Below are positions 1-7,080 of a DNA stretch of 64,000 bases, one piece after another (position 1 is the first letter of the stretch; each line of letters starts with the position of its first letter). The translations under genes were made by a program, and so were the position numbers. The notes under the pieces are model-generated. The model was not told where the DNA came from. It ran no database searches and saw only the letters and a program-made list of their open reading frames with translations. This DNA comes from Eubacterium_B sp034180045. GTDB lineage: Bacteria > Bacillota > Clostridia > Peptostreptococcales > Anaerovoracaceae. The stretch covers positions 1-64,000 of the forward strand of contig JAXFOY010000002.1 in assembly GCA_034180045.1 (NCBI GenBank), in the 5' to 3' direction.

Positions 1-2
1 AC

Positions 3-80
3 AAGCGGCGTGTGGTGGATTTGATGATCACCACCATAGCCGCCACAAGCGACAGCTTGAACATCACATGGAAAATCTGA
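3..80 (+). pseudogene. Possible C-terminal end of a recombinase-like protein (partial)
   Basis: An open frame enters from the left edge and stops at 80 after 25 codons, ending in hydrophobic/basic residues (NITWKI). The first 120 bases are clearly more GC-rich than the rest of the window. The tail resembles the extreme C-terminus of large serine recombinases of mobile elements, but 25 residues are too few to be sure. It could equally be the end of another foreign gene or non-coding sequence. Nothing upstream is visible. Confidence 0.25.
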
Positions 81-161
81 CTGGCGGCACCCCTCCCGTC
101 AGATACCTACCCTGTGTAGTCCCTTGTAAACTGTACTTTACGGTAGTATAAATGTAATTTT

Positions 162-200
162 GGACCGGCTCGTCAAATTGATGAATCGGTCCTTTCTATT
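162..200 (+). terminator. Rho-independent terminator
   Basis: GGACCG at 162-167 pairs with CGGTCC at 187-192. The stem continues inward with a few wobble pairs and one mismatch, and is followed by TTTCTATTT. It would end transcription coming from the left edge. Confidence 0.6.
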
Positions 201-280
201 TGCGGCAAGGTATGCCTTATTCAAAAATGTAAGAAATACTTGAAGCTGAATGATGAGTTGGTGAAGTATTAATGGGAAAG

Positions 281-309
281 TTGACTATATTTGAAGAGGA
301 AAGTATAAT
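281..309 (+). promoter_or_regulatory. Sigma-A type promoter for xpaC-telA
   Basis: TTGACT at 281-286 and TATAAT at 304-309 are separated by 17 bp. The start codon of xpaC follows 35 bp downstream. Confidence 0.7.
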
Positions 310-344
310 ATAAAACAATTAAAGCAAAATTATTGGAGCTCTTG

Positions 345-1463
345 ATGGATTATATTAAAAACCTTATAAACTTAGGCGATGAGATATTAGATACTGTTAC
401 TACCGCCATAGAACGCAATGAGTACAAGAATTTAAGCAGAGATATAAAGAACAAAATAGGAAACCTTTCGGAAAAGAATAAAAACTACGTCAATTACAGC
501 AAAGTGGATTTAGGTAAACCTTATAACCGAGACAATACACCCTTTATGCATAATAAACCGAATAAAGCGGTTGCTGTTACAGCTCTTGTATTAGGGTCTA
601 TCATGCTTACGGGTTTTTCAATTGCAGCGATAGCGGTAGGAATTACAAGCGCTATACTTAATATCGACGGATTGATTGCCCTTGCAGTTATAATGACTTT
701 TGTAGCCGCAGGTTCATCTTGTCTCACTTTGTTCGGTATGCAAAGACTGAAGCTTGCAAAGAAATTCGAACGATATGCCAAGATTATCGGACCTGATGAA
801 TACTTCGGTATAAAAGAATTGGCGGATTTCGCAGGGGACACATCTGACGGAATTTTAAGGAATCTTAAAAAGATGATTAAGTCCGGCATGCTTCCACAGG
901 CAAGATTTGACGATCAGGAAAAGACTTTGATGCTTACAGAAAGCGTTTATCGCCAGTATATAAGCGCAAAGAAAGCCAGAGAAGCTATGAAAAGCAGTGA
1001 AGCAGGCAAAAATAAGGAGTCATCGTCAAATAAATGTAATGATGAAGCTATGAAGATACTTCAGGATGGAGAAGCATTTATCTCAAATGCCAATCTCTGC
1101 AAGGACATAATTAACGATAAAGAATTTAATATAAAAATCGAACAGTTGAAATCGACAGTCGAAAAAATATTTGAACATCTTCGCGAATTTCCCGAGAGTG
1201 CGGGGGAGCTTCGCAAATTTACAAATTATTATTTACCAACAACGCAAAAACTCTTGCTAGCGTATGCAAATTTGGACGCAAAAGGAAACTTGACGGATTC
1301 CTGGAGTACGAAGCTGGAAATCTCAGAAGCCATCGATACCGTAAATAAGGCGTTTGAGAAACTTCTTGACGATATGTATCAGGATATGGCTTGGGATATT
1401 TCCTCGGATATATCGGTATTAAAAACAATGGTTAAGCAGGACGGACTCAGTGAAGAACAATAG
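345..1463 (+). CDS. xpaC: XpaC-like membrane protein (BCIP hydrolysis family)
   Basis: A 372-residue protein of the XpaC family, named after hydrolysis of 5-bromo-4-chloroindolyl phosphate in Bacillus; its true function is unknown. About 70 polar residues are followed by two hydrophobic segments (roughly residues 75-105 and 110-130), then a long charged cytoplasmic region. The ATG at 345 is chosen because GGAG at 335-338 lies six bases before it; a TTG at 333 would lie inside that ribosome binding site. telA follows after 8 bases, the same pairing as xpaC-yaaN in Bacillus subtilis, so the two products probably act together at the membrane. Confidence 0.8.
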   Translation: MDYIKNLINLGDEILDTVTTAIERNEYKNLSRDIKNKIGNLSEKNKNYVNYSKVDLGKPYNRDNTPFMHNKPNKAVAVTALVLGSIMLTGFSIAAIAVGITSAILNIDGLIALAVIMTFVAAGSSCLTLFGMQRLKLAKKFERYAKIIGPDEYFGIKELADFAGDTSDGILRNLKKMIKSGMLPQARFDDQEKTLMLTESVYRQYISAKKAREAMKSSEAGKNKESSSNKCNDEAMKILQDGEAFISNANLCKDIINDKEFNIKIEQLKSTVEKIFEHLREFPESAGELRKFTNYYLPTTQKLLLAYANLDAKGNLTDSWSTKLEISEAIDTVNKAFEKLLDDMYQDMAWDISSDISVLKTMVKQDGLSEEQ

Positions 1464-1471
1464 GGGGACTT

Positions 1472-2575
1472 ATGAACGAGAATTTCGAAAATAAGATCGT
1501 AGCGGCGCCGGAAGTCGATTTGAGAAAAATTGAAACAGAAGATACCCATGACGGCGTACCAAAAGAAGAACTCGCAGTTGCCAGGGAGTTTGTCGGTGAA
1601 ATAGATTTGACAAATTCTCAAACAATCTTGGATTACGGCGTGGGAACACAAAAGAAAATCGCGGATTTTTCCGAGAAAGCTATAGAAAATGTAAAAACAA
1701 AGGATTTGGGAGAGATAGGAAGCTTAATTTCAGGTCTGGTAACAGAGCTTAAAAACTTTGAAGTTGACGAAAAAGAGAAGGGATTTGCGGCATTTTTCAA
1801 GAAGAAAGTCAATAAAGCAAATGCCTTAAGAACAAAATACAGCAAGGTCGAGACGAATGTCGAGAGCATTAAAACAGAACTTGAGAAGCGCCAAATACAG
1901 TTGATGAAAGACTCTGCTTTGCTCGATAAGATGTATGAACAAAACAAGCTGTATTTTAAGGAACTTTCCATGTTCATCATCGCCGGGAAGGAAAAACTTG
2001 ATGAAGTACGTCAAAATGATCTCGCTTTGTTAAATCGGCAGGCAAGCGAAAGCGGTCTGACCGAAGACGTACAGAAAGCAAAGGATTTGGCTAATATTTG
2101 CGACAGATTTGAAAAGAAGCTCTATGACCTTCAGCTATCGAGAGAAATCGCGCTTCAAACGAGTCCCCAAATTCGTATGGTTCAATCTTCAAATGATTTA
2201 ATGGTGGAAAAAATTCAATCCACAATAGTCAACACCATTCCTCTTTGGAAGAATCAGATGGTTATAGCACTGGGTATAGAACACGCAAATCAAGCGGCAA
2301 AGGCTCAGCGTGAAGTCAGTGATATGACCAACGAGCTTTTGAGAAAGAATGCGGATGCATTAAAAACTGCAACACTTGAAAGCGTTAGGGAATCAGAACG
2401 CGGCATAGTGGATATTGAGACAATAAAGCATACAAACGAGTCTCTGATTTCAACACTGGATGAAGTTATGAACATTCAAAATGAGGGAAGAATAAGACGT
2501 GCAGAGGCGGAGAAAGAACTCGTGCAAATAGAGAATCAACTTAAGACTAAATTACTTGAAGCTGCAAAATCATAA
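1472..2575 (+). CDS. telA: TelA-family toxic anion resistance protein
   Basis: A 367-residue, almost wholly helical, charged protein without membrane segments, of the TelA/YaaN family. The family name comes from tellurite resistance of plasmid-borne members; in chromosomes it is linked to envelope stress and antimicrobial tolerance, with an unknown mechanism. Recognisable stretches are the central ELEKRQIQLMKD coiled-coil region and the later QSSNDLMVEKIQ and IPLWKNQM motifs. It is co-transcribed with xpaC and a terminator follows directly. The start has a GGGG-type ribosome binding site just after the xpaC stop. Confidence 0.88.
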   Translation: MNENFENKIVAAPEVDLRKIETEDTHDGVPKEELAVAREFVGEIDLTNSQTILDYGVGTQKKIADFSEKAIENVKTKDLGEIGSLISGLVTELKNFEVDEKEKGFAAFFKKKVNKANALRTKYSKVETNVESIKTELEKRQIQLMKDSALLDKMYEQNKLYFKELSMFIIAGKEKLDEVRQNDLALLNRQASESGLTEDVQKAKDLANICDRFEKKLYDLQLSREIALQTSPQIRMVQSSNDLMVEKIQSTIVNTIPLWKNQMVIALGIEHANQAAKAQREVSDMTNELLRKNADALKTATLESVRESERGIVDIETIKHTNESLISTLDEVMNIQNEGRIRRAEAEKELVQIENQLKTKLLEAAKS

Positions 2576-2592
2576 TATATGGAAATTTATCG

Positions 2593-2620
2593 ACGCAAGG
2601 TTTAACTTGCGTTTTTTTTG
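2593..2620 (+). terminator. Terminator after telA
   Basis: ACGCAAG at 2593-2599 pairs with CTTGCGT at 2606-2612, followed by eight T residues. Confidence 0.85.
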
Positions 2621-2628
2621 CAATGATA

Positions 2629-2670
2629 TTGACATATGTCGAAAATAATTATATTATTAACATATGTCAA
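2629..2670 (+). promoter_or_regulatory. Promoter with two copies of a palindromic operator
   Basis: TTGACA (2629-2634) and TATTAT (2652-2657) are spaced by 17 bp. The 14-mers at 2629-2642 and 2657-2670 both fit TTRACATATGTCRA. One covers the -35 box and the other begins at the end of the -10 box, starting exactly 28 bp apart. Their outer parts also form a perfect 11-bp inverted repeat (2629-2639 and 2660-2670). A repressor bound here would block polymerase. The HTH protein encoded immediately downstream is an obvious candidate, but this is inference. Confidence 0.7.
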
Positions 2671-2691
2671 TAATATAATTAGGAGATAATC

Positions 2692-3546
2692 ATGGCCAGA
2701 CCAAGAAAAAGTCGAAAAATAGGAGTTTTGCCGGAATATAGGTGCTTTGCACCCGAAGATGTAAGAAGTCCGCTAAGCGTTATTATAACGCTCGATGAGT
2801 ATGAAGCGATAAGGCTCATAGATTACGCCGGATGTAATCAGGAAGAAGCTGCGAGGCAGATGGAAATTTCGAGAACTACGGTTACGGCTATCTATGAATC
2901 GGCGCGGAAAAAAATTGCGGAATGTATTATAGGCGGTAAAACGCTTTTTATCGCTTCCGATGCTTCGTGCATCAGCGATAATGCCAAATTTGTAAATCAA
3001 AGGGTAAACGACGGAATTGGACTTGCTAATGAAAATCTCAAAACGAAAGGTGGAAATATAATGAGAATCGCGGTAACATTTGAAGATGGTAAGGTATATC
3101 AGCATTTTGGGCACAGCAAATTCTTTAAGATTTATGATGTGGAGGATAAGAAAATCATCGAATCACAGCTTGTCGATACAAATGGCAGCGGACATGGCGC
3201 ACTTGCAAAAATCCTAAAGGAAGCAAATGTAGATGCGCTTATTTGCGGAGGAATAGGCGGAGGGGCACAGATGGCTCTTGCGGATGCAAATATTGAACTA
3301 TATGCAGGAGTTGACGGTGATTGTGACGATGTTATGGAAAAATTTCTTGCGGGAACTTTGGAGTACGGAAAAGAGGCAAACTGCAACCATCACGGCGACA
3401 GTCATAGCTGCGGCGGTCACGAAAAAAGTGAACATAAGTGCTCGCATGCGCACGGTGAGGGTCATGGATGCGGACATCACGGCAAAGGAGAGCATAAGTG
3501 TTCACACGCGCACGGTGAAGGAAATAAATGCGGACACAAAAAATAA
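2692..3546 (+). CDS. DUF134 HTH domain fused to NifX/NifB-like cofactor-binding domain with His-rich tail
   Basis: A 284-residue protein with three parts. Residues 1-95 are a DUF134 domain, starting MARPRKSRKI and holding a helix-turn-helix (EEAARQMEISRTTV). Residues 124-225 are a dinitrogenase iron-molybdenum cofactor type domain (MRIAVTFEDGKVYQHFGHS, then GGIGGGAQMAL). The last 55 residues are rich in His and Cys with a repeated EHKCSHAHGEG unit, fit to bind metal. Clostridia often encode the first two parts as separate neighbouring genes; no nitrogenase gene is visible. A strong internal ribosome binding site at the domain junction may also give the second domain alone. Function is probably metal or redox sensing; this is inference. 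Confidence 0.82.
   Translation: MARPRKSRKIGVLPEYRCFAPEDVRSPLSVIITLDEYEAIRLIDYAGCNQEEAARQMEISRTTVTAIYESARKKIAECIIGGKTLFIASDASCISDNAKFVNQRVNDGIGLANENLKTKGGNIMRIAVTFEDGKVYQHFGHSKFFKIYDVEDKKIIESQLVDTNGSGHGALAKILKEANVDALICGGIGGGAQMALADANIELYAGVDGDCDDVMEKFLAGTLEYGKEANCNHHGDSHSCGGHEKSEHKCSHAHGEGHGCGHHGKGEHKCSHAHGEGNKCGHKK
3046..3063 (+). promoter_or_regulatory. Internal ribosome binding site and ATG inside the DUF134/NifX gene
   Basis: AAAGGTGG at 3046-3053 is followed after seven bases by ATG at 3061-3063, in frame with the long gene and exactly at the first residue of the NifX-like domain. It looks like the start of a formerly separate gene that has been joined in frame to the DUF134 gene. It may still produce a free 161-residue domain. 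Confidence 0.6.
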
Positions 3547-3561
3547 ATCAGGCATAGATTT

Positions 3562-3587
3562 GACCGGGAGAAATCCTGGTCATTTTA
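3562..3587 (+). terminator. Terminator after the DUF134/NifX gene
   Basis: GACCGGG at 3562-3568 pairs with CCTGGTC at 3575-3581 (one G-T pair). The T-rich tail ATTTTAA is weak. Confidence 0.55.
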
Positions 3588-3665
3588 ATATATCTATTTA
3601 TTAGAAACTCAAAAAATGGTATTATACTATTATTATATTACGAGAAAGAAAGTTGATGATTTAGG

Positions 3666-4196
3666 ATGAAAAGCAGTGTAAACAGACGGTTTGCGTTATT
3701 TTCTTTGATTTTTATTTTGATGTTATGCGTCTTTACGGGATGCACAAATGAAAGTCAAACGGTTAACAAAGAAGAAGCCAAACAGACAGAACAGGAAAAA
3801 AATCAAGTACAGGAAGATTCGGGAACGGACAAGTCCAAGACGAAATCTCAGATAGATGAGACCGGAACTTATACGTCAAAGGATGATGTGGCTCGTTATA
3901 TACACAGATATAAGAAGCTGCCGGATAATTTTATTACAAAAAAAGAAGCCCGCAATCTGGGATGGGAAGGCGGTTCTCTGGAAGCCTTTGCCAAGGGTAA
4001 GTGTATCGGAGGCGACAGATTCGGGAACTATGAGAAGAAGCTTCCGACAAACAAAAAATACAAGGAATGTGACATTGACACCTTAGGAGCAAAATCAAGA
4101 GGCGCAAAGCGCATTATTTTTTCGGAAGACGGAGACATATACTATACTGAAGATCATTACGAAACCTTTATAAAACTTGATATGGAGGGTAACTGA
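3666..4196 (+). CDS. Barnase-family ribonuclease with lipoprotein signal
   Basis: A 176-residue precursor. Residues 1-26 form a signal peptide ending in a lipobox (VFTGC, Cys26). A charged linker (about 27-70) leads to a full barnase domain (KLPDNFITKKEA, then GWEGGSLEAFAKGKCIGGDRFGN). All four catalytic residues of barnase can be placed: Glu134, Arg145, Arg149 and His164 (in EDHYETF). Known barnases are freely secreted; here a lipid anchor would hold the enzyme on the outer face of the membrane unless it is released. The stop codon overlaps the start of the barstar-like inhibitor by one base. Likely roles are competition with other bacteria or nucleotide scavenging. Confidence 0.85.
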   Translation: MKSSVNRRFALFSLIFILMLCVFTGCTNESQTVNKEEAKQTEQEKNQVQEDSGTDKSKTKSQIDETGTYTSKDDVARYIHRYKKLPDNFITKKEARNLGWEGGSLEAFAKGKCIGGDRFGNYEKKLPTNKKYKECDIDTLGAKSRGAKRIIFSEDGDIYYTEDHYETFIKLDMEGN

Positions 4197-4462
4197 TGAG
4201 ATTTGTAATTGATTTAGATAAGATTAACTCAATAGAGCAGTTCCACAATATACTTTCCAAAAGACTTGGCTTTCAGAGCTGCTATGGAAAAAATCTTGAT
4301 GCACTGTTCGACGAACTCACAAATTTAGATAAAGAAACCGTGCTTGCATTTGTTAATGAAGACAAGCTTTCCGACAAGATGCAGGTATATTTTGACAAAG
4401 CAAAATGCGTCCTTATGGATGCAAGAGATGAAAACGAAAATTTAGATATAGAGCTTGCTTAG
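4196..4462 (+). CDS. Barstar-family ribonuclease inhibitor
   Basis: An 88-residue cytoplasmic protein, close to the 90 residues of Bacillus barstar, with the signature YGKNLDALFDEL. Asp35 and Asp39, which in barstar contact the barnase active site, are kept at the same numbers, while Tyr29 of barstar is replaced by Cys. It should neutralise any ribonuclease of the upstream gene that folds in the cytoplasm before export. It starts in a TGATG overlap with the barnase gene, so the two are translationally coupled. Confidence 0.87.
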   Translation: MRFVIDLDKINSIEQFHNILSKRLGFQSCYGKNLDALFDELTNLDKETVLAFVNEDKLSDKMQVYFDKAKCVLMDARDENENLDIELA

Positions 4463-4470
4463 GTGATTTT

Positions 4471-5451
4471 ATGAGGGATTTAATTATATATGTGATACTG
4501 GCTTCCATAGGGTATTTCTTTGGAAGCAAACTTAGAAAAAGCAAAGATAAGCTTGCGTGGACAGGGAAGGTTCAAACCGTTGCTATAATTATGCTCGTTC
4601 TGACTATGGGAAGCAGAATGGGAGCAAACGAGGAGGTTATAGCCAATTTAGGAAGCATAGGTGCTTACTCGCTCATCGTAACTGTCATAATTTTATTTTG
4701 TTCCATACTTTCGGTGTTTGCGGCAAGAAAGGTATTAAGGATTGATAAATTCGGCTTTCTGAAGACTACTCAAAATGTAGGTGTAAATGCAGAACAAATT
4801 ATAAGCGAGGATTCAAAGGGGGCATCAAAGGTCGATAAGATGACATTGATAATCATTGCTTCCGTTGCCGTGGGAATAATCTTCGGCTTCCTATGTGTAG
4901 ATAAACTCTTTGACAGCTTCGAAATATTTAATGAATTAGCCGGGAGAACGATTCAGATCGGGCTTTGTATCTTACTTTGGTTTGTAGGTCTTGATCTCGG
5001 TCTTGATGGAACGGTGATTCAAAACTTCAAAAAGGTCGGCGTTCGCGTACTGATATTCCCGCTTGTAATCGCGCTCGGAAGCCTTATAGGTGCGGTGCTG
5101 TGCAGCCTGATTTTGCCTCTTTCCATGAAGGAGATGCTTGCTGTCGGCGCGGGGTTTGGATGGTATTCACTCGCTCCAGGAATCATAATGGAGGCGGGAC
5201 TTGTTAAAGCAAGCGCTGTTTCTTTTATGCACAATGTAATGAGAGAGATACTCGGAATAATATTTATACCTCTTGTTGCAAGAAAAATAGGATATGTGGA
5301 AACCATAGCGCTGCCGGGCGCTGCGGCGATGGATGTTTGTCTTCCTATAGTCGAAAAGTCAACAAGCGGAAATATAGCGGTTTATTCATTTATTTCAGGG
5401 CTTGTGCTATCAACGCTCGTGCCTATTTTGGTTCCGATAATCCTGGGCTGA
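4471..5451 (+). CDS. lysO: LysO-family lysine exporter
   Basis: A 326-residue membrane protein of the LysO (YbjE, DUF340) family, which exports L-lysine and its toxic analogues. About eight to ten hydrophobic segments are seen. The short N-terminal half (to about residue 95) and the longer C-terminal half (from about 125) are joined by a polar loop, matching the two-part architecture of the family. Conserved Gly-rich stretches include GAGFGWYSLAPGI. It starts eight bases after the barstar gene and ends the operon. A link between lysine export and the ribonuclease pair is not obvious; it may simply share the transcript. Confidence 0.8.
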   Translation: MRDLIIYVILASIGYFFGSKLRKSKDKLAWTGKVQTVAIIMLVLTMGSRMGANEEVIANLGSIGAYSLIVTVIILFCSILSVFAARKVLRIDKFGFLKTTQNVGVNAEQIISEDSKGASKVDKMTLIIIASVAVGIIFGFLCVDKLFDSFEIFNELAGRTIQIGLCILLWFVGLDLGLDGTVIQNFKKVGVRVLIFPLVIALGSLIGAVLCSLILPLSMKEMLAVGAGFGWYSLAPGIIMEAGLVKASAVSFMHNVMREILGIIFIPLVARKIGYVETIALPGAAAMDVCLPIVEKSTSGNIAVYSFISGLVLSTLVPILVPIILG

Positions 5452-5490
5452 TTGTAATTGGAAATGAGCCTTTAATCTAAAGCCTTATGT

Positions 5491-5519
5491 TTGACGAAGC
5501 AATTCATTTGCAATATAAT
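5491..5519 (+). promoter_or_regulatory. Promoter of the surface-polymer operon
   Basis: TTGACG (5491-5496) and a perfect TATAAT (5514-5519) are spaced by 17 bp, 44 bp before the flippase start codon. Confidence 0.75.
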
Positions 5520-5562
5520 TATTATATATTATATTATGATTTTACGGGGATAGAGGACAGTT

Positions 5563-7080
5563 ATGCGTCTTGAAAAGTCAGCCAAAAATATTAAGACGGC
5601 GTGGATTTTGCAGCTGGTACATATTTTGTGCCAGTTTTTTTCCCGTACAGCGATAATCTATCAATTATCCAACGAGTACGTAGGTCTTTCCGGTTTGTTC
5701 AGCAATGTGCTGATGATTCTATCATTGGCGGAACTTGGGATAGGCGAGGCTATCATATTCAGCTTATATTCACCTATTGCCAAAGAAGAAATAGAAAAAA
5801 TAAAGTCCATAATGAAATTCTATCAAAGAGTTTATATTGCTGTAGGCATCTTTGTTCTGACTTTGGGAGTTTCTTTGACGCCTGTGATTGATTTTCTAAT
5901 TAAAGATGAACCTGACATTCCAAATTTGCACATTATTTACATTCTCTATGTGACAAATACCGCAGTTTCGTATTTTTTCTCATATAAATCAGCCTATGTT
6001 TCTGCAAGACAAAACAACTATATAGTGGCTCTCAACAATGGTATCTGTGAAGTTTTAATGGTAGCCTTACAGGTTGTAATACTGATTTTAACTCGAAGCT
6101 ATATCGGATTTATGCTGGTAGGCATCAGCTTTGTTTTGATTCAAAACATTTCTATCACATATATTGCAAACAAGCGTTACCCTTATCTTAAGGACAAGGA
6201 TGTTAAATTGCTGCCGGCGGAGATATTTGCTGAGATAAAGAAGAATACTCTTGCAATGATTTTTCATAAGGTGGGCGCTATAATCGTATTTGCAACGGAT
6301 TATCTGATAATATCAAAATTCATAGGGCTTGTAATATCAGGTGTATATGCGAATTATACAATGATAGTTAATGCGGTAACATTGTTTATAAGTAAGTTCT
6401 TTTCATCTATTTCTGCAAGTATAGGTAACCTTGCGGTTCTCGAAGATGTAGAAACTCAGGAAAGAACACTTAAGAGAATATTTTTTGTAAACTTTTGGTT
6501 TTATACATTTGCATGTTCATGCTTATTTAATCTGCTAAATCCGTTCATCAATGACATTTGGGTAAAAAAAGATACCGTATTCGGTACGGGTGTGGTTCTT
6601 TTGATAGTACTAAAAACATATTTTACGGGAATGAGAAGTGCTGCCCAAACGTTCAAAAATGCAAAGGGGCTTTATTGGTACAACAAGTATATGCCTATAT
6701 ATGAATCCCTGATTAATCTGGGTGTTTCCTTAGTTTTAGTCAGGCCGCTTGGCGTTGCCGGTGTTTTGATAGGTACGATTTTGAGCACTGTGTTGACATG
6801 TGCATGGATTGAGCCATATGTGTTATATAAATACGGATTTCATAAAAGTGTAATTCCTTATTACAGAAGCTATTTGAAGCATAGTATTGTATTTTTGATA
6901 ATTCTTTTGCTAAGTTTTACAACTGCGGGATTTGTCAGTGGACATGGCATTTTTGACTTTGCTCTTAAATTTATAATAAGCCTTATTTTGCCAAATGTTT
7001 TGCTGTTTCTCATTTTTAGGAAGTCGGATGAATTTTCGTTTTTAACAGCAAATATCAGGAAGAGGATTCTAAAAAGATGA
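5563..7080 (+). CDS. Polysaccharide flippase (MOP/Wzx superfamily)
   Basis: A 505-residue integral membrane protein with about 12-14 hydrophobic segments. It has the N-terminal pattern of Wzx-type flippases of the MOP superfamily (NEYVGLSGLFSNVLMILSLAELGIGEAI). These carry lipid-linked oligosaccharide units across the cytoplasmic membrane. It is the first gene of a seven-gene cluster for a ribitol-phosphate polymer, so its likely cargo is an undecaprenyl-linked repeat unit; pneumococcal TacF works in the same way. AGAGGA seven bases before ATG supports the start. The next gene overlaps it by four bases. Confidence 0.85.
   Translation: MRLEKSAKNIKTAWILQLVHILCQFFSRTAIIYQLSNEYVGLSGLFSNVLMILSLAELGIGEAIIFSLYSPIAKEEIEKIKSIMKFYQRVYIAVGIFVLTLGVSLTPVIDFLIKDEPDIPNLHIIYILYVTNTAVSYFFSYKSAYVSARQNNYIVALNNGICEVLMVALQVVILILTRSYIGFMLVGISFVLIQNISITYIANKRYPYLKDKDVKLLPAEIFAEIKKNTLAMIFHKVGAIIVFATDYLIISKFIGLVISGVYANYTMIVNAVTLFISKFFSSISASIGNLAVLEDVETQERTLKRIFFVNFWFYTFACSCLFNLLNPFINDIWVKKDTVFGTGVVLLIVLKTYFTGMRSAAQTFKNAKGLYWYNKYMPIYESLINLGVSLVLVRPLGVAGVLIGTILSTVLTCAWIEPYVLYKYGFHKSVIPYYRSYLKHSIVFLIILLLSFTTAGFVSGHGIFDFALKFIISLILPNVLLFLIFRKSDEFSFLTANIRKRILKR

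Larger units (their letters stand above)
81..344. other. Intergenic stretch before xpaC
   Basis: No gene is seen here. The stretch holds a hairpin terminator at 162-200 and a strong promoter at 281-309. The first part (to about 120) keeps the higher GC of the left edge; the rest has the AT-rich composition of the host chromosome. Confidence 0.5.

Noticed and set aside
2692..3546. Nitrogen fixation function for the NifX-like protein
   Set aside because: No nif structural or cofactor genes are present, and this domain family occurs widely in organisms that do not fix nitrogen.
3278..3604. Open frame of 108 codons overlapping the end of the DUF134/NifX gene
   Set aside because: It is a shifted reading of the His/Cys repeat region, has no ribosome binding site, and the longer frame has clear domains.
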